Assembly: GCA_030263395.1 (NCBI GenBank)
Contig: SZOW01000009.1
Coordinates: 1-64,000 of the forward strand
From: QUBU01 sp014337915
Lineage (GTDB): Bacteria; Pseudomonadota; Gammaproteobacteria; Steroidobacterales; GCA-2729495
Direction of reading: 5' to 3'
Length of the DNA: 64,000 bases
Shown: positions 1 to 9,401 of the stretch, piece after piece
Layout: every line of letters begins with the position of its first letter
Numbering within the stretch: position 1 is the stretch's first letter
Program-made: the position numbers and the translations under genes
Notes under the pieces: generated by a model
Databases searched by the model: none
What the model was told of the DNA's origin: nothing
Seen by the model: only the letters and a program-made list of their open reading frames with translations

Positions 1-66
1 CCGGCCAAGGCCGGGCCTGCCAGGAAGAAGCGGGGCAGCGGGGGCAGGGCGGCCGCAGCGGACTGA
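1..66 (+). CDS. C-terminal tail of a protein, probably FmdB-type zinc ribbon (partial)
   Basis: An open frame runs in from the window edge and stops at TGA 64-66. The 21 visible residues are rich in Ala, Gly, Lys and Arg, the low-complexity tail usual for FmdB-family zinc-ribbon proteins. The zinc-ribbon itself lies outside the window. The call rests mostly on context: fmdB, a DUF502 gene and aspS are neighbours in many Gammaproteobacteria. It could be the tail of another protein. Confidence 0.4.
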   Translation, partial: PAKAGPARKKRGSGGRAAAAD

Positions 67-134
67 ACCCGGGTTGCCGGCTGCCAGCCCATGCGCGACC
101 ATAGCGGCCCTGATCCCCGGTTGCCTGGCACCAC

Positions 135-779
135 ATGAAACCCGCACAGCGTTACCTGGTGGCGGGGCTCCTCGTCTGGATCCCGGCTGGCGTCACCTTC
201 CTGATCCTCAAGCTCGTCGTCGACCTGATGGACGAGACGCTGGTGCTGCTGCCGGAGCATCTCCGCCCCGAGTACCTCATCGGCTTCCGCATCCCGGGCC
301 TCGGCATCGTGCTGACCGGCCTGGTGGTGTATCTCACCGGCATGCTGGCCGCAAACCTGGTCGGCCGCCGGCTGCTGCGCGGCTGGGACGCCGTCCTGCA
401 ACGCATCCCGCTGGTGCGCTCCATCTACGGCGGGGCCAAGAGCTTCACCGAGGTGATCCTCGGCGACAGCGGCCAGTCCTTCAAGCAGGTGGTGCTGATC
501 GAATACCCGCGCAAGGGCATCTACTCCATCGGCTTCCTGACCGCGACGGAACTGGCGGAAGTGCAGGCCCGCACCAGCGAACCGGTGGTCTGCGTGTTCG
601 TGCCGACCACGCCCAACCCGACCTCGGGCTTCATCCTGCTGGTGCCACGCCAGGACGTGGTGTTCCTCGACATGGACGTGGAGGCCGCCGTGAAGATGGT
701 GGTTTCCCTGGGGGTCGTGGTGCCGACCTGGGAAGCCGAGAAAATAGCTGCGCTTGCGCGCTCCAGACCCGCTCCTTAA
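135..779 (+). CDS. DUF502 family inner-membrane protein
   Basis: The 214-residue protein has two hydrophobic segments, at about residues 8-28 and 52-72, followed by a soluble beta-rich region containing the family-like stretch PTTPNPTSGF near residue 155. Length, membrane layout and position directly upstream of aspS fit DUF502, a family of unknown biochemical role. The ATG start lies at the beginning of the first membrane helix. The gene ends 42 bases before aspS and is probably co-transcribed with it. Family assignment is good; function is unknown. Confidence 0.85.
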   Translation: MKPAQRYLVAGLLVWIPAGVTFLILKLVVDLMDETLVLLPEHLRPEYLIGFRIPGLGIVLTGLVVYLTGMLAANLVGRRLLRGWDAVLQRIPLVRSIYGGAKSFTEVILGDSGQSFKQVVLIEYPRKGIYSIGFLTATELAEVQARTSEPVVCVFVPTTPNPTSGFILLVPRQDVVFLDMDVEAAVKMVVSLGVVVPTWEAEKIAALARSRPAP

Positions 780-821
780 CATCCGCCGCCTTCCCGGCGG
801 CTTCCTGACAAGGGACTGACA

Positions 822-2612
822 GTGACCATCCGAGGCATGCGCACCCATTACTGCGGCGAGGTCAAGGCCGCGCAGGTCGGGCAGACCGTCACCGTGGCGG
901 GCTGGGTCCACCGCCGGCGCGACCATGGCGGCGTCATCTTCATCGACCTGCGTGACCGCGAGGGCCTGCTGCAGGTGGTTGCCAACCCGGACGCCACCGC
1001 GGTGTTCGCCGAGGCCGAGCGGGTGCGCAGCGAGTACGTGCTGACGGTCACCGGCACGGTGCGCCGGCGCCCCGAGGGCACGGTCAACCCGAAGCTGCCG
1101 AGCGGCGAGGTGGAGCTGGTGGCCAGCGCCATGACCGTGCTCAACGCCGCCGAGACCCCGCCGTTCCACCACGACGAGGCCGCCAGCGAGGACCTGCGCC
1201 TGCGGTACCGCTTCCTCGACCTGCGCCGCGAGGAGATGACGGCGCGCCTGCGCCTGCGCCACCGCGTCACCCAGGCGATGCGCAACTTCCTCGATGCCGC
1301 GGGCTTCATCGACATCGAGACGCCAATGCTGACGCGCACCACGCCGGAGGGCGCGCGCGACTACATCGTTCCGAGCCGCACGCATCCCGGCAAGTTCTTC
1401 GCGCTGCCGCAGTCACCGCAGCTGTTCAAGCAGCTGCTGATGATGTCGGGCTTCGACCGTTACTACCAGATCGCGCGCTGCTTCCGTGACGAGGACCTGC
1501 GTGCCGACCGCCAGCCGGAGTTCACGCAGCTCGACATCGAGACCTCCTTCATGACCGAGGACGAGATCATGAAGGTCATGGAGGCGCTGGTCCGCGACCT
1601 GTTCCGGACCATCCTGGGCGTGGAGCTGCCGGACCCGCTGCCGCGGATGACCTGGGCCGAGGCCGTGGAGCGCTACGGCATCGACCGCCCGGACCTGCGC
1701 ATCCCGCTGGAGCTGGTGGAAGTCGGCGACCTGATGCAGGGCATCGAGTTCAAGGTTTTCGCCGAGGCTGCGGCCGACCCCGACGCCCGCGTCGCGGCGC
1801 TCAAGCTACCCGGCGGCGGGGCGCTGTCGCGCAAGGAAATCGACGACTACACCGCCTACGTCGCCCGCTACGGCGCGAAGGGCCTCGCCTACATCAAGGT
1901 GAACGACCCGGCGAAGGGCCGTGAGGGCCTGCAGGCACCGATCCTCAAGTTCATGCCCGACGCGACGCTCGCTGGCCTGCTGGAGCGGCTCAGGCCCGCG
2001 GCCGGCGACCTGATCTTCTTCGGTGCCGACAAGCGCAAGGTGGTGAACGACTCGCTGGCCGCGCTGCGCGTCAAGCTCGGCCATGACCGCGGCCTGGTCG
2101 CGGAGGGCTGGCGCCCGCTGTGGGTGGTGGACTTCCCCGGCTTCGAGTGGGATCCGCAGGAGAAGCGCTGGGCGGCCCTGCACCATCCCTTCACGGCGCC
2201 GAAGGTCGCCTCGCCCGAGGAGCTGGAAGCGGCGCCGGGCAAGGCGCTCTCGCGTGCCTACGACATGGTGCTCAACGGCACCGAGATCGGCGGCGGCTCC
2301 ATCCGCATCCACACCGAGGCCATGCAGGCGGCGGTGTTCCGCGTGCTCGGCATGCCGGCCGAGGAGGCCGAGGGCAAGTTCGGCTTCCTGCTGCGGGCCA
2401 TGCGCTACGGCTGCCCGCCCCATGGCGGCATCGCCTTCGGCCTCGATCGGCTGGTGATGCTGATGGCCGGTGCGCAGAGTATCCGCGACGTCATCGCCTT
2501 CCCCAAGACCCAGACCGCGAGCTGCCTGATGACCGATGCCCCCGGCGAGGTCTCGGCCCAGCAGCTGAAGGAAACCGGCATCCGCATCCGCGCTGCCGAG
2601 GCGAAGTCCTGA
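822..2612 (+). CDS. aspS: aspartyl-tRNA synthetase
   Basis: Charges tRNA-Asp with aspartate in the cytoplasm. The N-terminal OB-fold anticodon domain starts with RTHYCGEV. Class II motif 2 is visible as FRDEDLRADRQPEF around residue 223, and motif 3 as GIAFGLDRLVMLM near residue 540. The insert between motifs 2 and 3 matches the bacterial GAD-containing form, and about 590 residues is the usual bacterial length. The GTG at 822 has an AAGGGA-like ribosome site upstream, but ATG 837 would give the more usual N-terminus MRTHYCGE. Whether the enzyme also charges tRNA-Asn cannot be decided here, because gatCAB is not in view. Confidence 0.96.
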   Translation: MTIRGMRTHYCGEVKAAQVGQTVTVAGWVHRRRDHGGVIFIDLRDREGLLQVVANPDATAVFAEAERVRSEYVLTVTGTVRRRPEGTVNPKLPSGEVELVASAMTVLNAAETPPFHHDEAASEDLRLRYRFLDLRREEMTARLRLRHRVTQAMRNFLDAAGFIDIETPMLTRTTPEGARDYIVPSRTHPGKFFALPQSPQLFKQLLMMSGFDRYYQIARCFRDEDLRADRQPEFTQLDIETSFMTEDEIMKVMEALVRDLFRTILGVELPDPLPRMTWAEAVERYGIDRPDLRIPLELVEVGDLMQGIEFKVFAEAAADPDARVAALKLPGGGALSRKEIDDYTAYVARYGAKGLAYIKVNDPAKGREGLQAPILKFMPDATLAGLLERLRPAAGDLIFFGADKRKVVNDSLAALRVKLGHDRGLVAEGWRPLWVVDFPGFEWDPQEKRWAALHHPFTAPKVASPEELEAAPGKALSRAYDMVLNGTEIGGGSIRIHTEAMQAAVFRVLGMPAEEAEGKFGFLLRAMRYGCPPHGGIAFGLDRLVMLMAGAQSIRDVIAFPKTQTASCLMTDAPGEVSAQQLKETGIRIRAAEAKS

Positions 2613-2643
2613 GCGGGATCCAGCCGGCCCGGCTGCTGCTGCC

Positions 2644-3357
2644 GTGAACCGCCGTCACTTCCTGTTCGCCAGCGCCCTGGCCAGCGCGCGGCCGGCGGTG
2701 GCGCAACTCCCGGCCGACCAGGTCGTCATCGTCCACGGCCTGTGGATGACGGGGGCGGAGAACGGCTGGCTGCGCAGTCGGTTGCGTGACGAATACGGCT
2801 TCGATCCCCACCAGTACAGCTACCCGACCGTCCAGCTCGGGCTAGAGGACAACATGCGGCGGCTGCGCGATTTCATCGCTGCCGTACCGGGCGACCGGCT
2901 GCACGTGGTGGGCCACAGCCTGGGTGGTCTGCTGGCACTGCATACGTCGCTGCGTTACCCGGATCCACGGCCGGGGCGGGTGGTATGCCTGGGTTCGCCG
3001 CTGCGCGGTAGTGCTGCTGCCCGGGCGGTGGCCAGCCTGCCCTTCGGTCTCGACATCCTCGGTGCGACCATGCGCGAGGCGGTGCTCAACGGCGGGCTTG
3101 CCGAGTACCGCGGGTCGCGCGAGGTGGGCGTGATTGCCGGCACCATGGGGCTGGGCCTGGGCGCGGTGATCGAAAACCTGCCCACGCCCAACGATGGCAC
3201 CGTGGCGGTCGAGGAGACGCGCCTGCCGGGCATCAGGGACCACCTCGAAGTGGACGTGAGCCACACGGGCATGCTGCTGTCGGCGCTGGTGGCTTCGCAG
3301 ACGGCATTTTTCCTGCGCCATGGGCACTTCGCCCGGGCCACTGGCGAGACAGCCTGA
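2644..3357 (+). CDS. exported alpha/beta hydrolase (lipase/esterase-like)
   Basis: A 237-residue protein opens with a twin-arginine-like signal (NRRHFLFASALASA, cleavage near PAVAQ). The strand HG motif VIVHGLW follows, then the nucleophile elbow GHSLGG near residue 90. A late His (VSHTGML, around residue 205) is a plausible triad member. This is the layout of small secreted lipases and esterases. Translation starts at GTG without a clear ribosome site, 31 bases after aspS. It lacks the extended cap expected of larger lipases. Substrate is unknown. Confidence 0.75.
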   Translation: MNRRHFLFASALASARPAVAQLPADQVVIVHGLWMTGAENGWLRSRLRDEYGFDPHQYSYPTVQLGLEDNMRRLRDFIAAVPGDRLHVVGHSLGGLLALHTSLRYPDPRPGRVVCLGSPLRGSAAARAVASLPFGLDILGATMREAVLNGGLAEYRGSREVGVIAGTMGLGLGAVIENLPTPNDGTVAVEETRLPGIRDHLEVDVSHTGMLLSALVASQTAFFLRHGHFARATGETA

Positions 3358-3557
3358 GCCGTATTGTCCTCCCCGCAATCTGCGGGACAGGGGATCGGCC
3401 CGCGATTCATGGCTGGCCGGCATTGCGTTCTGGCGCGCATGCAGGAATCATGGGCCCCTGCCAGTGCCAGGGGGGATCGCAGCGGCCGTCGCCGCTGCAG
3501 CCACGGGCAGGAAGCAATCCGGATCCAACCTGACCCAAGCCGATCACGAGGACCGAC

Positions 3558-4919
3558 TTGTCCACCACAGCACCCGAGACCCCGCCGGCCGCGGGCACTG
3601 GCAGCGCCAGGAAATTCTGGTTCATCGAACTGGCCGAGGGCGTGGCCCGCAGCCACTTCGGCACGCTGCTCTACGGCGCCTTCACCACCATCGGCCTGCT
3701 GGCCTTCGTGGCCATCGGCACACCCTACGTCCTCAATGTCTACCTGCAGATCCCGGCGAACGAGCAGGGCCAGATCTCGGGTGACCTCGCCGCCTGGACC
3801 GAGATCGTGCTGCTGCTGGTGTTCGGCCCGGCCGGCATCCTCGCCGACCGCATCGGCCGGCGGCAGGTGTACGCAGTCGGCTATCTGTTCATGGGCATCG
3901 CCTACGCGCTGTACCCGTTCGCCGGCTCGGTCGCCGAGCTGACCGGCTACCGCGTCGTCTATGCGGTGGGTGTCGGCCTGGCGACGGCGATGCTGCAGAC
4001 CACGCTGGCCGACTATCCGGCCAACACTTCGCGCGGCAAGGCCACCGCGCTGATCGGCACGCTCAACGGGCTCGGCGTCATCATCCTCTCGGTCGGGCTC
4101 GGCGGCCTGATGAAGACCTTCGTCGGCAGCGGCTGGAATCCGCAGATGGCCGGGTACCTCGCCCACGGCATCGTTGCCGGGCTGTGCTTCATCTCCGCCA
4201 TCGTGGTCGCCCGCGGGCTGAAGCCCGGCATGGGCGTCGATCGCGTGGCGCGCCTGCCGATCGGCGAACTGGTGCGCAGCGGTTTCGCCGCCGCGCGCAA
4301 CCCGCGGGTGGCACTGGCCTATGCCTGCGCCTTCATCGCGCGCGGCGACCTGGTCGTGGTCGGCACCTTCGTCAACCTCTGGGGTACCAGCGCCGCCATG
4401 GCCGCCGGCTACGATCCCGCCGAGGCCTCGGCCAAGGGACGCATGCTGTTCGCCGCATCCACCACGGCGGGCCTGTTCTGGCTGCCGATCATGGGCTACA
4501 TGCTCGACCGGCTGAACCGCGTCACCGGCGCCGTGGTCTGCATGGCACTGGCCGCCGCGGGGTTCCTGTTCACCGACCTCGTCGACGACCCGCTGGACAG
4601 CAGCAACCTCGGTTACTTCGTGCTCCTCGGCATCGGCCAGATCAGCGCCTTCGCCGCCGCCGCCACGCTCATCGGCCAGGAAGCGCCGAAAGAATCGCGC
4701 GGCGCGGTGATCGGCCTGTTCAACATGTCCGGCGCCATCGGCATCCTGTTCTGTACCGCCGTCGGCGGCCGGCTCTTCGATGCCATCGGCCCGCATGCCG
4801 TGTTCGAGATGGTCGGCACCATCACCCTGCTGGTGGTGCTCTTCGGCCTCTGGGTGCGCTGGAAGGCGCCGGGGCCGCTCAGCCCGCGGGGGAGCGGGGG
4901 GGATATGCTGCACCCGTAG
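3558..4919 (+). CDS. MFS transporter
   Basis: The 453-residue protein has about twelve hydrophobic helices. The MFS loop motif GILADRIGRRQ lies after helix 2, near residue 93. A second conserved loop, GYMLDRLNRVTG, comes near the middle. The start is TTG with GAGG about seven bases upstream, and no ATG fits the N-terminal end better. No hydrolase or regulator in the neighbourhood defines the substrate. The gene is probably transcribed alone: 200 non-coding bases precede it and a convergent toxin gene follows. Confidence 0.85.
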   Translation: MSTTAPETPPAAGTGSARKFWFIELAEGVARSHFGTLLYGAFTTIGLLAFVAIGTPYVLNVYLQIPANEQGQISGDLAAWTEIVLLLVFGPAGILADRIGRRQVYAVGYLFMGIAYALYPFAGSVAELTGYRVVYAVGVGLATAMLQTTLADYPANTSRGKATALIGTLNGLGVIILSVGLGGLMKTFVGSGWNPQMAGYLAHGIVAGLCFISAIVVARGLKPGMGVDRVARLPIGELVRSGFAAARNPRVALAYACAFIARGDLVVVGTFVNLWGTSAAMAAGYDPAEASAKGRMLFAASTTAGLFWLPIMGYMLDRLNRVTGAVVCMALAAAGFLFTDLVDDPLDSSNLGYFVLLGIGQISAFAAAATLIGQEAPKESRGAVIGLFNMSGAIGILFCTAVGGRLFDAIGPHAVFEMVGTITLLVVLFGLWVRWKAPGPLSPRGSGGDMLHP

Positions 4920-4931
4920 CCCGCAGCGTGC

Positions 4932-5276
4932 TTACCGATACATCCCCATCACCGCCAGCAGGCTCTTTTCCACCGCCTCCATCTCTTCCGGCCTCAATCG
5001 CGTCAGCGGCCCCTGAGTCAGGCGCCGCCGGTCCAGAGTGCGGGGCTGCTCTGGCATCACCTGGCAGTCTTGCCGGAGATCATCGCGGGCGCGGATCGTG
5101 ACGTGCAGCGGTTCCTTGGCCTTGCGCAGCTGCGTGGTCAGGGGCAATACGATGACTGTCGGTTCACCCTGGGCGATCAGGAAGTCGGCCTGGACGATCA
5201 GCACCGGGCGGGTCTTGCCGACTTCGGCGCCGCGGTTGGGATTCAGGCTGCCAACCCAGATTTCCCCGCGACGCAT
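4932..5276 (-). CDS. MazF/PemK-type endoribonuclease toxin
   Basis: Toxin of a type II toxin-antitoxin pair; family members cut mRNA at short sequences. The 114-residue protein has the N-terminal signature MRRGEIWVGSLNPNRGAEVG, then KTRPVLIVQ and LPLTTQ, all typical of the MazF/PemK fold. The conserved Arg of the GKTRP motif is present. Its ATG overlaps the TGA of the upstream antitoxin by one base, so translation is coupled. The C-terminus (LTRLRPEEMEAVEKSL) is the usual family ending. The cleavage site is unknown. Confidence 0.9.
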   Translation of the reverse strand: MRRGEIWVGSLNPNRGAEVGKTRPVLIVQADFLIAQGEPTVIVLPLTTQLRKAKEPLHVTIRARDDLRQDCQVMPEQPRTLDRRRLTQGPLTRLRPEEMEAVEKSLLAVMGMYR

Positions 5277-5584
5277 CAGGGCTTTCTCCTTGCGGCCCGA
5301 TAGCGCGCTGGCCGTTCCTGAACCAGCGTTCCTTCACCCAGGAGCAAGGCCTCGTTGTCGAGGGGCAGGGCTTCCGCTGCGATCGCGAGGGGGTCCTCTG
5401 CTTCAGCCCGAGCAGCCTGAGCAGCCCGTGCGATCGCACCGAGAAACCGCTCGCGCTCCCGTCGGTCCAGGAACTGGGCAATTGCCTCGCGTGCTAACTC
5501 GGACTTCGGGCGTTGGCTCCTTTCGGCCTCGCGGCTGAGCTGCGCGTCGAGGTCATCGGGCAGACGGATGCTGATGAGTGACAT
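5276..5584 (-). CDS. ribbon-helix-helix antitoxin of the MazF/PemK pair
   Basis: A 102-residue protein with an N-terminal ribbon-helix-helix domain: the strand ISIRLPDDLDAQL is followed by RPKSELAREAIAQFLDRR. The C-terminal half is acidic and Ala-rich, as expected for the part that wraps the toxin. It ends at TGA overlapping the toxin ATG. A longer open frame runs upstream, but ATG 5584 starts exactly at the domain and sits just downstream of a repeat-rich control region. It most likely represses the operon together with the toxin. Confidence 0.88.
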   Translation of the reverse strand: MSLISIRLPDDLDAQLSREAERSQRPKSELAREAIAQFLDRRERERFLGAIARAAQAARAEAEDPLAIAAEALPLDNEALLLGEGTLVQERPARYRAARRKP

Positions 5585-5589
5585 GACAC

Positions 5590-5630
5590 ACCGTATGACG
5601 AAACGTATGTCGAGCGAGTATACGAATTGA
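5590..5630 (-). promoter_or_regulatory. probable promoter and autoregulatory operator of the toxin-antitoxin operon
   Basis: Directly upstream of the antitoxin, CGTATG occurs at 5592-5597 and again at 5604-5609, a 12-base period, and the palindrome GTATAC lies at 5618-5623. On the minus strand the last one reads TATACT, a good -10 hexamer. Paired half-sites over a -10 are typical of ribbon-helix-helix autorepression. No convincing -35 is seen. Confidence 0.5.
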
Positions 5631-6208
5631 TAACTGGATCGGCCAGTCCGGGAGTGGCTCAGGCCGGGTCCAGGTACCGTTCCTGGGGCCTTGCGATGAT
5701 CTGCCGCTCCACCAGTCGATGCACCCGGTGGGTCACCCGGCAGTGCCCGAAGCAGGGATGTGATGCGGCGCGCGCGGATGAGATTGATCGTGCCCGGCCA
5801 TCCCGCCGGCAATAGACCGATTGGCCTGTCAATTGGCTGAATCAGGATGACACTCTGAAGTTTTGTCTCCGGCTGATGTGCGCAAGCAGGCACCAGGAGG
5901 ACGGGCACCCAGTGCCGTTGCCCGGAAACAACAGCAGAGACTTGTTCCCGGTGCCTTTGGGGCGGGTACGTGAATTGCCACTGACGATTCCGGGCATTTC
6001 GTGAGCTGCAGCACACGAAGTCCTGCATGTGTCGCGATTACGTGTCTACGAAATACCGCCCCGGACTGCTGTTGCCGGCCTTGCAAGTACCGTAGGTTCC
6101 GGGGGAAGCAGAAGTGCAAGCGAGGATTCAGCAGCTGGCCCGTGCCACCCGCGAATCCGGCATTTCTGAGGGGCGATTGGTTCTTATTGCACGACGCTTG
6201 GGGGGGAC
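5631..6208. other. gene-poor leader upstream of the TonB receptor
   Basis: About 580 bases hold no convincing gene. Open frames on both strands here have no recognisable domains and atypical composition. On the minus strand a short frame ending RPQERYLDPA then TGA (about 5655-5740) may be the 3' remnant of a lost gene, because the shared sequence 5648-5690 overlaps it. The last 100 bases presumably hold the promoter of the downstream cluster; no clear -35/-10 pair was found. A GGGGGGA ribosome site lies just before ATG 6209. Confidence 0.5.
5648..5690. repeat. short sequence shared with 32886-32928
   Basis: The 18 bases at 5648-5665 (CCGGGAGTGGCTCAGGCC) recur exactly at 32886-32903, and similarity continues with small gaps through ACCGTTC in both copies. 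Read on the minus strand, both copies look like the last codons of a gene followed by TGA and the same trailer. No intact mobile gene accompanies either copy. Confidence 0.55.
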
Positions 6209-8530
6209 ATGTCCATTCAATCAGTTGGTCGGTTCGTGCTGGCGGGCTCTGTTGCTGCCGGCCTCGCAGTACCGGTTTTGGCCTTTGCGGCACCAGATGA
6301 CGAGATTGCCGAGATCGTCGTGACCGCCAGGAAGACGGAAGAGACGTTGTTCGATATACCGGTGTCGGTCACCGCCCTGAGTGACAAGACCCTGTTCGAT
6401 GCGGATATCGAGAGTCTCACGGATGTTGCCAAGCTGTCCCCGGGCTTGCACTTCGAGGGCTTCATTTCGTCCCCGGGCAGGTTCGAGAACAATCCGACGT
6501 TCCGTGGAATTACCGTCAACACGATATCGCCGACACGGCAGACGGCGTCAGTCTTCATCGATGGCGCCTATGTCTCGGGTGGTCCACCCAGTGTGGCGCC
6601 GTCATCAATCGAGCGAATCGAAGTCATTCGCGGACCCCAGGCCGCGGTATTCGGTCGTACTACCTTCGCGGGTGCGGTGAACTACGTGTTGCGGAAGCCA
6701 GCGGACGAGCTGCGCGGTTCCGTCACGGCCACCATGGCAACCGACGATGACTACAGGATTGACGGTGTTGTCGAGGGACCCCTGGTTGCCGATGCGCTGT
6801 CAGGCCGACTGAATGCATTCTTCCATTCGAAGGATGGCCAGTTCATCAGCCTGGCCGATGGTGCCAGGCTCGGCAACGAGGAAACCTTCGATATCAGCGG
6901 GGCTCTGTACTACGACCAGGGAGGCATCTGGACGTCCAAGCTGGGACTGGCCTATTCCGTCATCGATGACGGGCCACCCGCCGTTTCCCAGGCCGGCCTC
7001 AACGACACCAACTGTGGGCCATTCCCGCCCGGGACGAAGCGGTACTTCTGTGGCGATGTCCCGGTCAATCCGCCTTCCCTGAACACGACGCCGTTTCCCT
7101 ATGGCCTCAAGCAGGCCCTGGCGAAGGTGCAGCAGATTGTCGGCCCGTTTCGTGATGAATTTGGGCTCTATCGGGAGGTGTACCGGACCAACTGGACCAA
7201 CACCTGGGCGATTCCCGACACGTCGCTGACGGTCGACTCGGTGACCTCGTTCAACCGCGAAGAAGCGAACTACATCGCTGACGGCGACAACACCGGGGAC
7301 GATGCATGGGTGATCGCCGCCCAAAGGAAATTCGAGGACTTCAGCCAGGAACTCCGGTTGTCAGGTGCCCTGGCCGACGACCGGTTGACGTGGATGGTCG
7401 GCGCAAACTACCTGTCGCTGGACTACACCTTCCACAACAACCAGTTCTTCACGGTCGTGCCAGCGGGCCCGTTGCCTGCCTATGGCAATCTTGGCAACAA
7501 CCTGGCTGACAAGGAAGAAATCGAGACCACCGGCTGGTTTGGATCATTGCGCTATCACATCGTCGACGGCTGGTCGGTGGGGTTCGAAGGCCGATACCAG
7601 AAGGATGAGATCACCAGCATCCCGGGCGGCGGCGCGAGCCTCAGCGCATCGTTCTACAAGTTCCTTCCGCGCGTGACCACGGACTGGGAGATCAACGACC
7701 AGACCGTGGTCTATGCCAGTTTCAGCCAGGGAAACCTGCCAGGAGGGTTCAATACCTCGGTCGCTACGCTGACTCCGGCCCAGGCAGCCGAACTTGCAGT
7801 CGTAGCGCCTGGCGCCAAAGTCGCCTATGACGAAGAGACCCTGACCCAGTACGAAATCGGCCTGCGCAACCGCCTGCTGGAGAACCGCCTGACCACGAAC
7901 CTGGCGCTGTTCCAGATGGAGCGGAAGGACCAGATCTACCGGCAGTCCTTCGTGCTTACGGGCAGTGGTCCCCCGCCGAAGATTGTCAATGCCTTCACCA
8001 ATTCCGGCAGGACGGAGATCTGGGGAGTGGAGTTTGAAGGTGGCTACCAGGTCACTGACATCATCAGCCTGGGGGCCACGCTGACATGGACTGACTCCAT
8101 CATGAAGAAGTACGAGTCGGGCGACTACGCCGCGATCTACGGCAGTGCGGATGCGTCAGGCCACAGGACACCGCTCTTCCCGAAGCTGATGGGCTCCCTG
8201 TCGTTGTCGGTAGACAAGCCCATCACAGGCGATCTGTCGGCTTTCGGGCGTGCCGACTGGTTCTATACCGGGGAGCGTTACCTCAGCGAGGACAGCCTGG
8301 CTACCCTGCCGGAGGCCAGCGAGGTGAACCTGCGCGCGGGTATTGCCACGGATCGGTACCGGCTCGAGGCATTCGTCACCAATCTCCTGGACGAAGACGC
8401 GCCAGTAGGCGGCGACCGGACCCTTGACCTGTCGTTCGCCACGCCACAGCTGAACTTTTCCACCCCGGCCGCCGTGACCACGATGCGGGACGAGCGGCGG
8501 TATGGGGTGCGCGTAACCTTCAATTTCTAG
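6209..8530 (+). CDS. TonB-dependent outer-membrane receptor
   Basis: A 773-residue protein with a signal peptide (residues 1-28, ending LAFAAP) and a TonB box (AEIVVTARK, residues 34-42). The plug domain is visible (PVSVTAL, IERIEVIRGPQAAVFGRTTFAGAVN around residues 133-156). A 22-strand-type barrel follows, ending in aromatic-final RVTFNF as outer-membrane barrels do. It imports an unknown ligand using TonB energy. It starts a same-strand run; the next gene begins four bases after its stop. G+C is lower than in the surrounding housekeeping genes by eye, suggesting acquisition. No sigma/anti-sigma pair or carbohydrate genes accompany it, so neither a ferric siderophore nor a glycan is implied. 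Confidence 0.93.
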   Translation: MSIQSVGRFVLAGSVAAGLAVPVLAFAAPDDEIAEIVVTARKTEETLFDIPVSVTALSDKTLFDADIESLTDVAKLSPGLHFEGFISSPGRFENNPTFRGITVNTISPTRQTASVFIDGAYVSGGPPSVAPSSIERIEVIRGPQAAVFGRTTFAGAVNYVLRKPADELRGSVTATMATDDDYRIDGVVEGPLVADALSGRLNAFFHSKDGQFISLADGARLGNEETFDISGALYYDQGGIWTSKLGLAYSVIDDGPPAVSQAGLNDTNCGPFPPGTKRYFCGDVPVNPPSLNTTPFPYGLKQALAKVQQIVGPFRDEFGLYREVYRTNWTNTWAIPDTSLTVDSVTSFNREEANYIADGDNTGDDAWVIAAQRKFEDFSQELRLSGALADDRLTWMVGANYLSLDYTFHNNQFFTVVPAGPLPAYGNLGNNLADKEEIETTGWFGSLRYHIVDGWSVGFEGRYQKDEITSIPGGGASLSASFYKFLPRVTTDWEINDQTVVYASFSQGNLPGGFNTSVATLTPAQAAELAVVAPGAKVAYDEETLTQYEIGLRNRLLENRLTTNLALFQMERKDQIYRQSFVLTGSGPPPKIVNAFTNSGRTEIWGVEFEGGYQVTDIISLGATLTWTDSIMKKYESGDYAAIYGSADASGHRTPLFPKLMGSLSLSVDKPITGDLSAFGRADWFYTGERYLSEDSLATLPEASEVNLRAGIATDRYRLEAFVTNLLDEDAPVGGDRTLDLSFATPQLNFSTPAAVTTMRDERRYGVRVTFNF

Positions 8531-8534
8531 GCCA

Positions 8535-9401
8535 ATGGCAACCTCGGACCATCGTCATACACGCAGGGCCTTGCTGGCGGCCACCCTTGGGGTGGCCCCG
8601 GCGATGTCCATGGCCGATATCGCCACCATCAAGGGCAACGAGCGCAGCGTACAGGGTGGCTTCAATCCGGAGTCGCCTGAGGACAACCTGTATGCTCTGG
8701 CAAAGATCGCCGGCTCGACCGACGGGGGTACCACCTGCACCTGGTTGGGGGGGCGCATCTACTCCAAGCGCGCCGATGCCAGGCTGGCGGAGCCCTTCCT
8801 CGACTGGGAAGGAATCCAGCTGAAGCGGTTCGTTTTCCGGTCGAACACCAGGGTCCAGTACCTTTTCCGGGGGGCGATCCTGTTCAGGGCCCTGGGCGGG
8901 GGCTATCTGACGGAATTTGCCAGTCCGGTCACAGGGAAGAAGAGCAAGGTCACGCACTTTTTCACGCAGATCGGCACCTACGACTACACGACGACCGGCA
9001 TCATTCCCTCGCCCCGGTTCAACGGGATTCTTGCGCACAATCCATCGCCGCTGTTGTTCACCTGGCAGGTGCTCGGCAACGACGTCTGGCTCGAGCTGGA
9101 TGAGCGGGTTCGTTACACGCCAGCATCCACCGGCAAGGAAGTGGCAGACAACGCGATCTTCCGGTTCGGCAGCAACCTGGCTGACCTTGCGGACCGGAAC
9201 AAGTCGGTTGCACCAGCATGCGTCTCCTACAGTACGCAGATGGCGTACTACGGCTGGATGGGCATGTCTGGTGTCGACGGTTACACGCTCTGGAACGGTG
9301 CCGGAAGGAAATTTGCGTCCATCGCCGAGTTCCCGCCGGAGCGACGCAGGCAGATCGAGCAGCTCGCGCCCGATTTCTTCGAGGCTTCCCTGGGTGACTA
9401 G
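8535..9401 (+). CDS. DUF1838 family protein, paralog 1
   Basis: A 288-residue protein with a short Tat-like leader (TRRALLAATLGVAP, residues 9-22). The body matches DUF1838: PEDNLYALAKI near residue 50, a central stretch around residues 135-148 (FASPVTGKKSKVTHF), WLELDERVRY near 190 and a late GWMGMSGVDGYTLWNGAGRK. The family has no assigned reaction. It starts four bases after the receptor stop and overlaps the next gene by eight bases, so the three are surely co-transcribed. Two further DUF1838 genes follow within 5 kb, only distantly similar to this one. Confidence 0.8.
   Translation: MATSDHRHTRRALLAATLGVAPAMSMADIATIKGNERSVQGGFNPESPEDNLYALAKIAGSTDGGTTCTWLGGRIYSKRADARLAEPFLDWEGIQLKRFVFRSNTRVQYLFRGAILFRALGGGYLTEFASPVTGKKSKVTHFFTQIGTYDYTTTGIIPSPRFNGILAHNPSPLLFTWQVLGNDVWLELDERVRYTPASTGKEVADNAIFRFGSNLADLADRNKSVAPACVSYSTQMAYYGWMGMSGVDGYTLWNGAGRKFASIAEFPPERRRQIEQLAPDFFEASLGD

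Noticed and set aside
2955..4913. 652-codon open frame opposite the MFS and hydrolase genes
   Set aside because: Low-complexity antisense product; the opposite strand has clear family motifs.
5829..6293. 154-codon minus-strand frame in the leader before the TonB receptor
   Set aside because: No ribosome site or domain, overlaps the receptor start, composition atypical.
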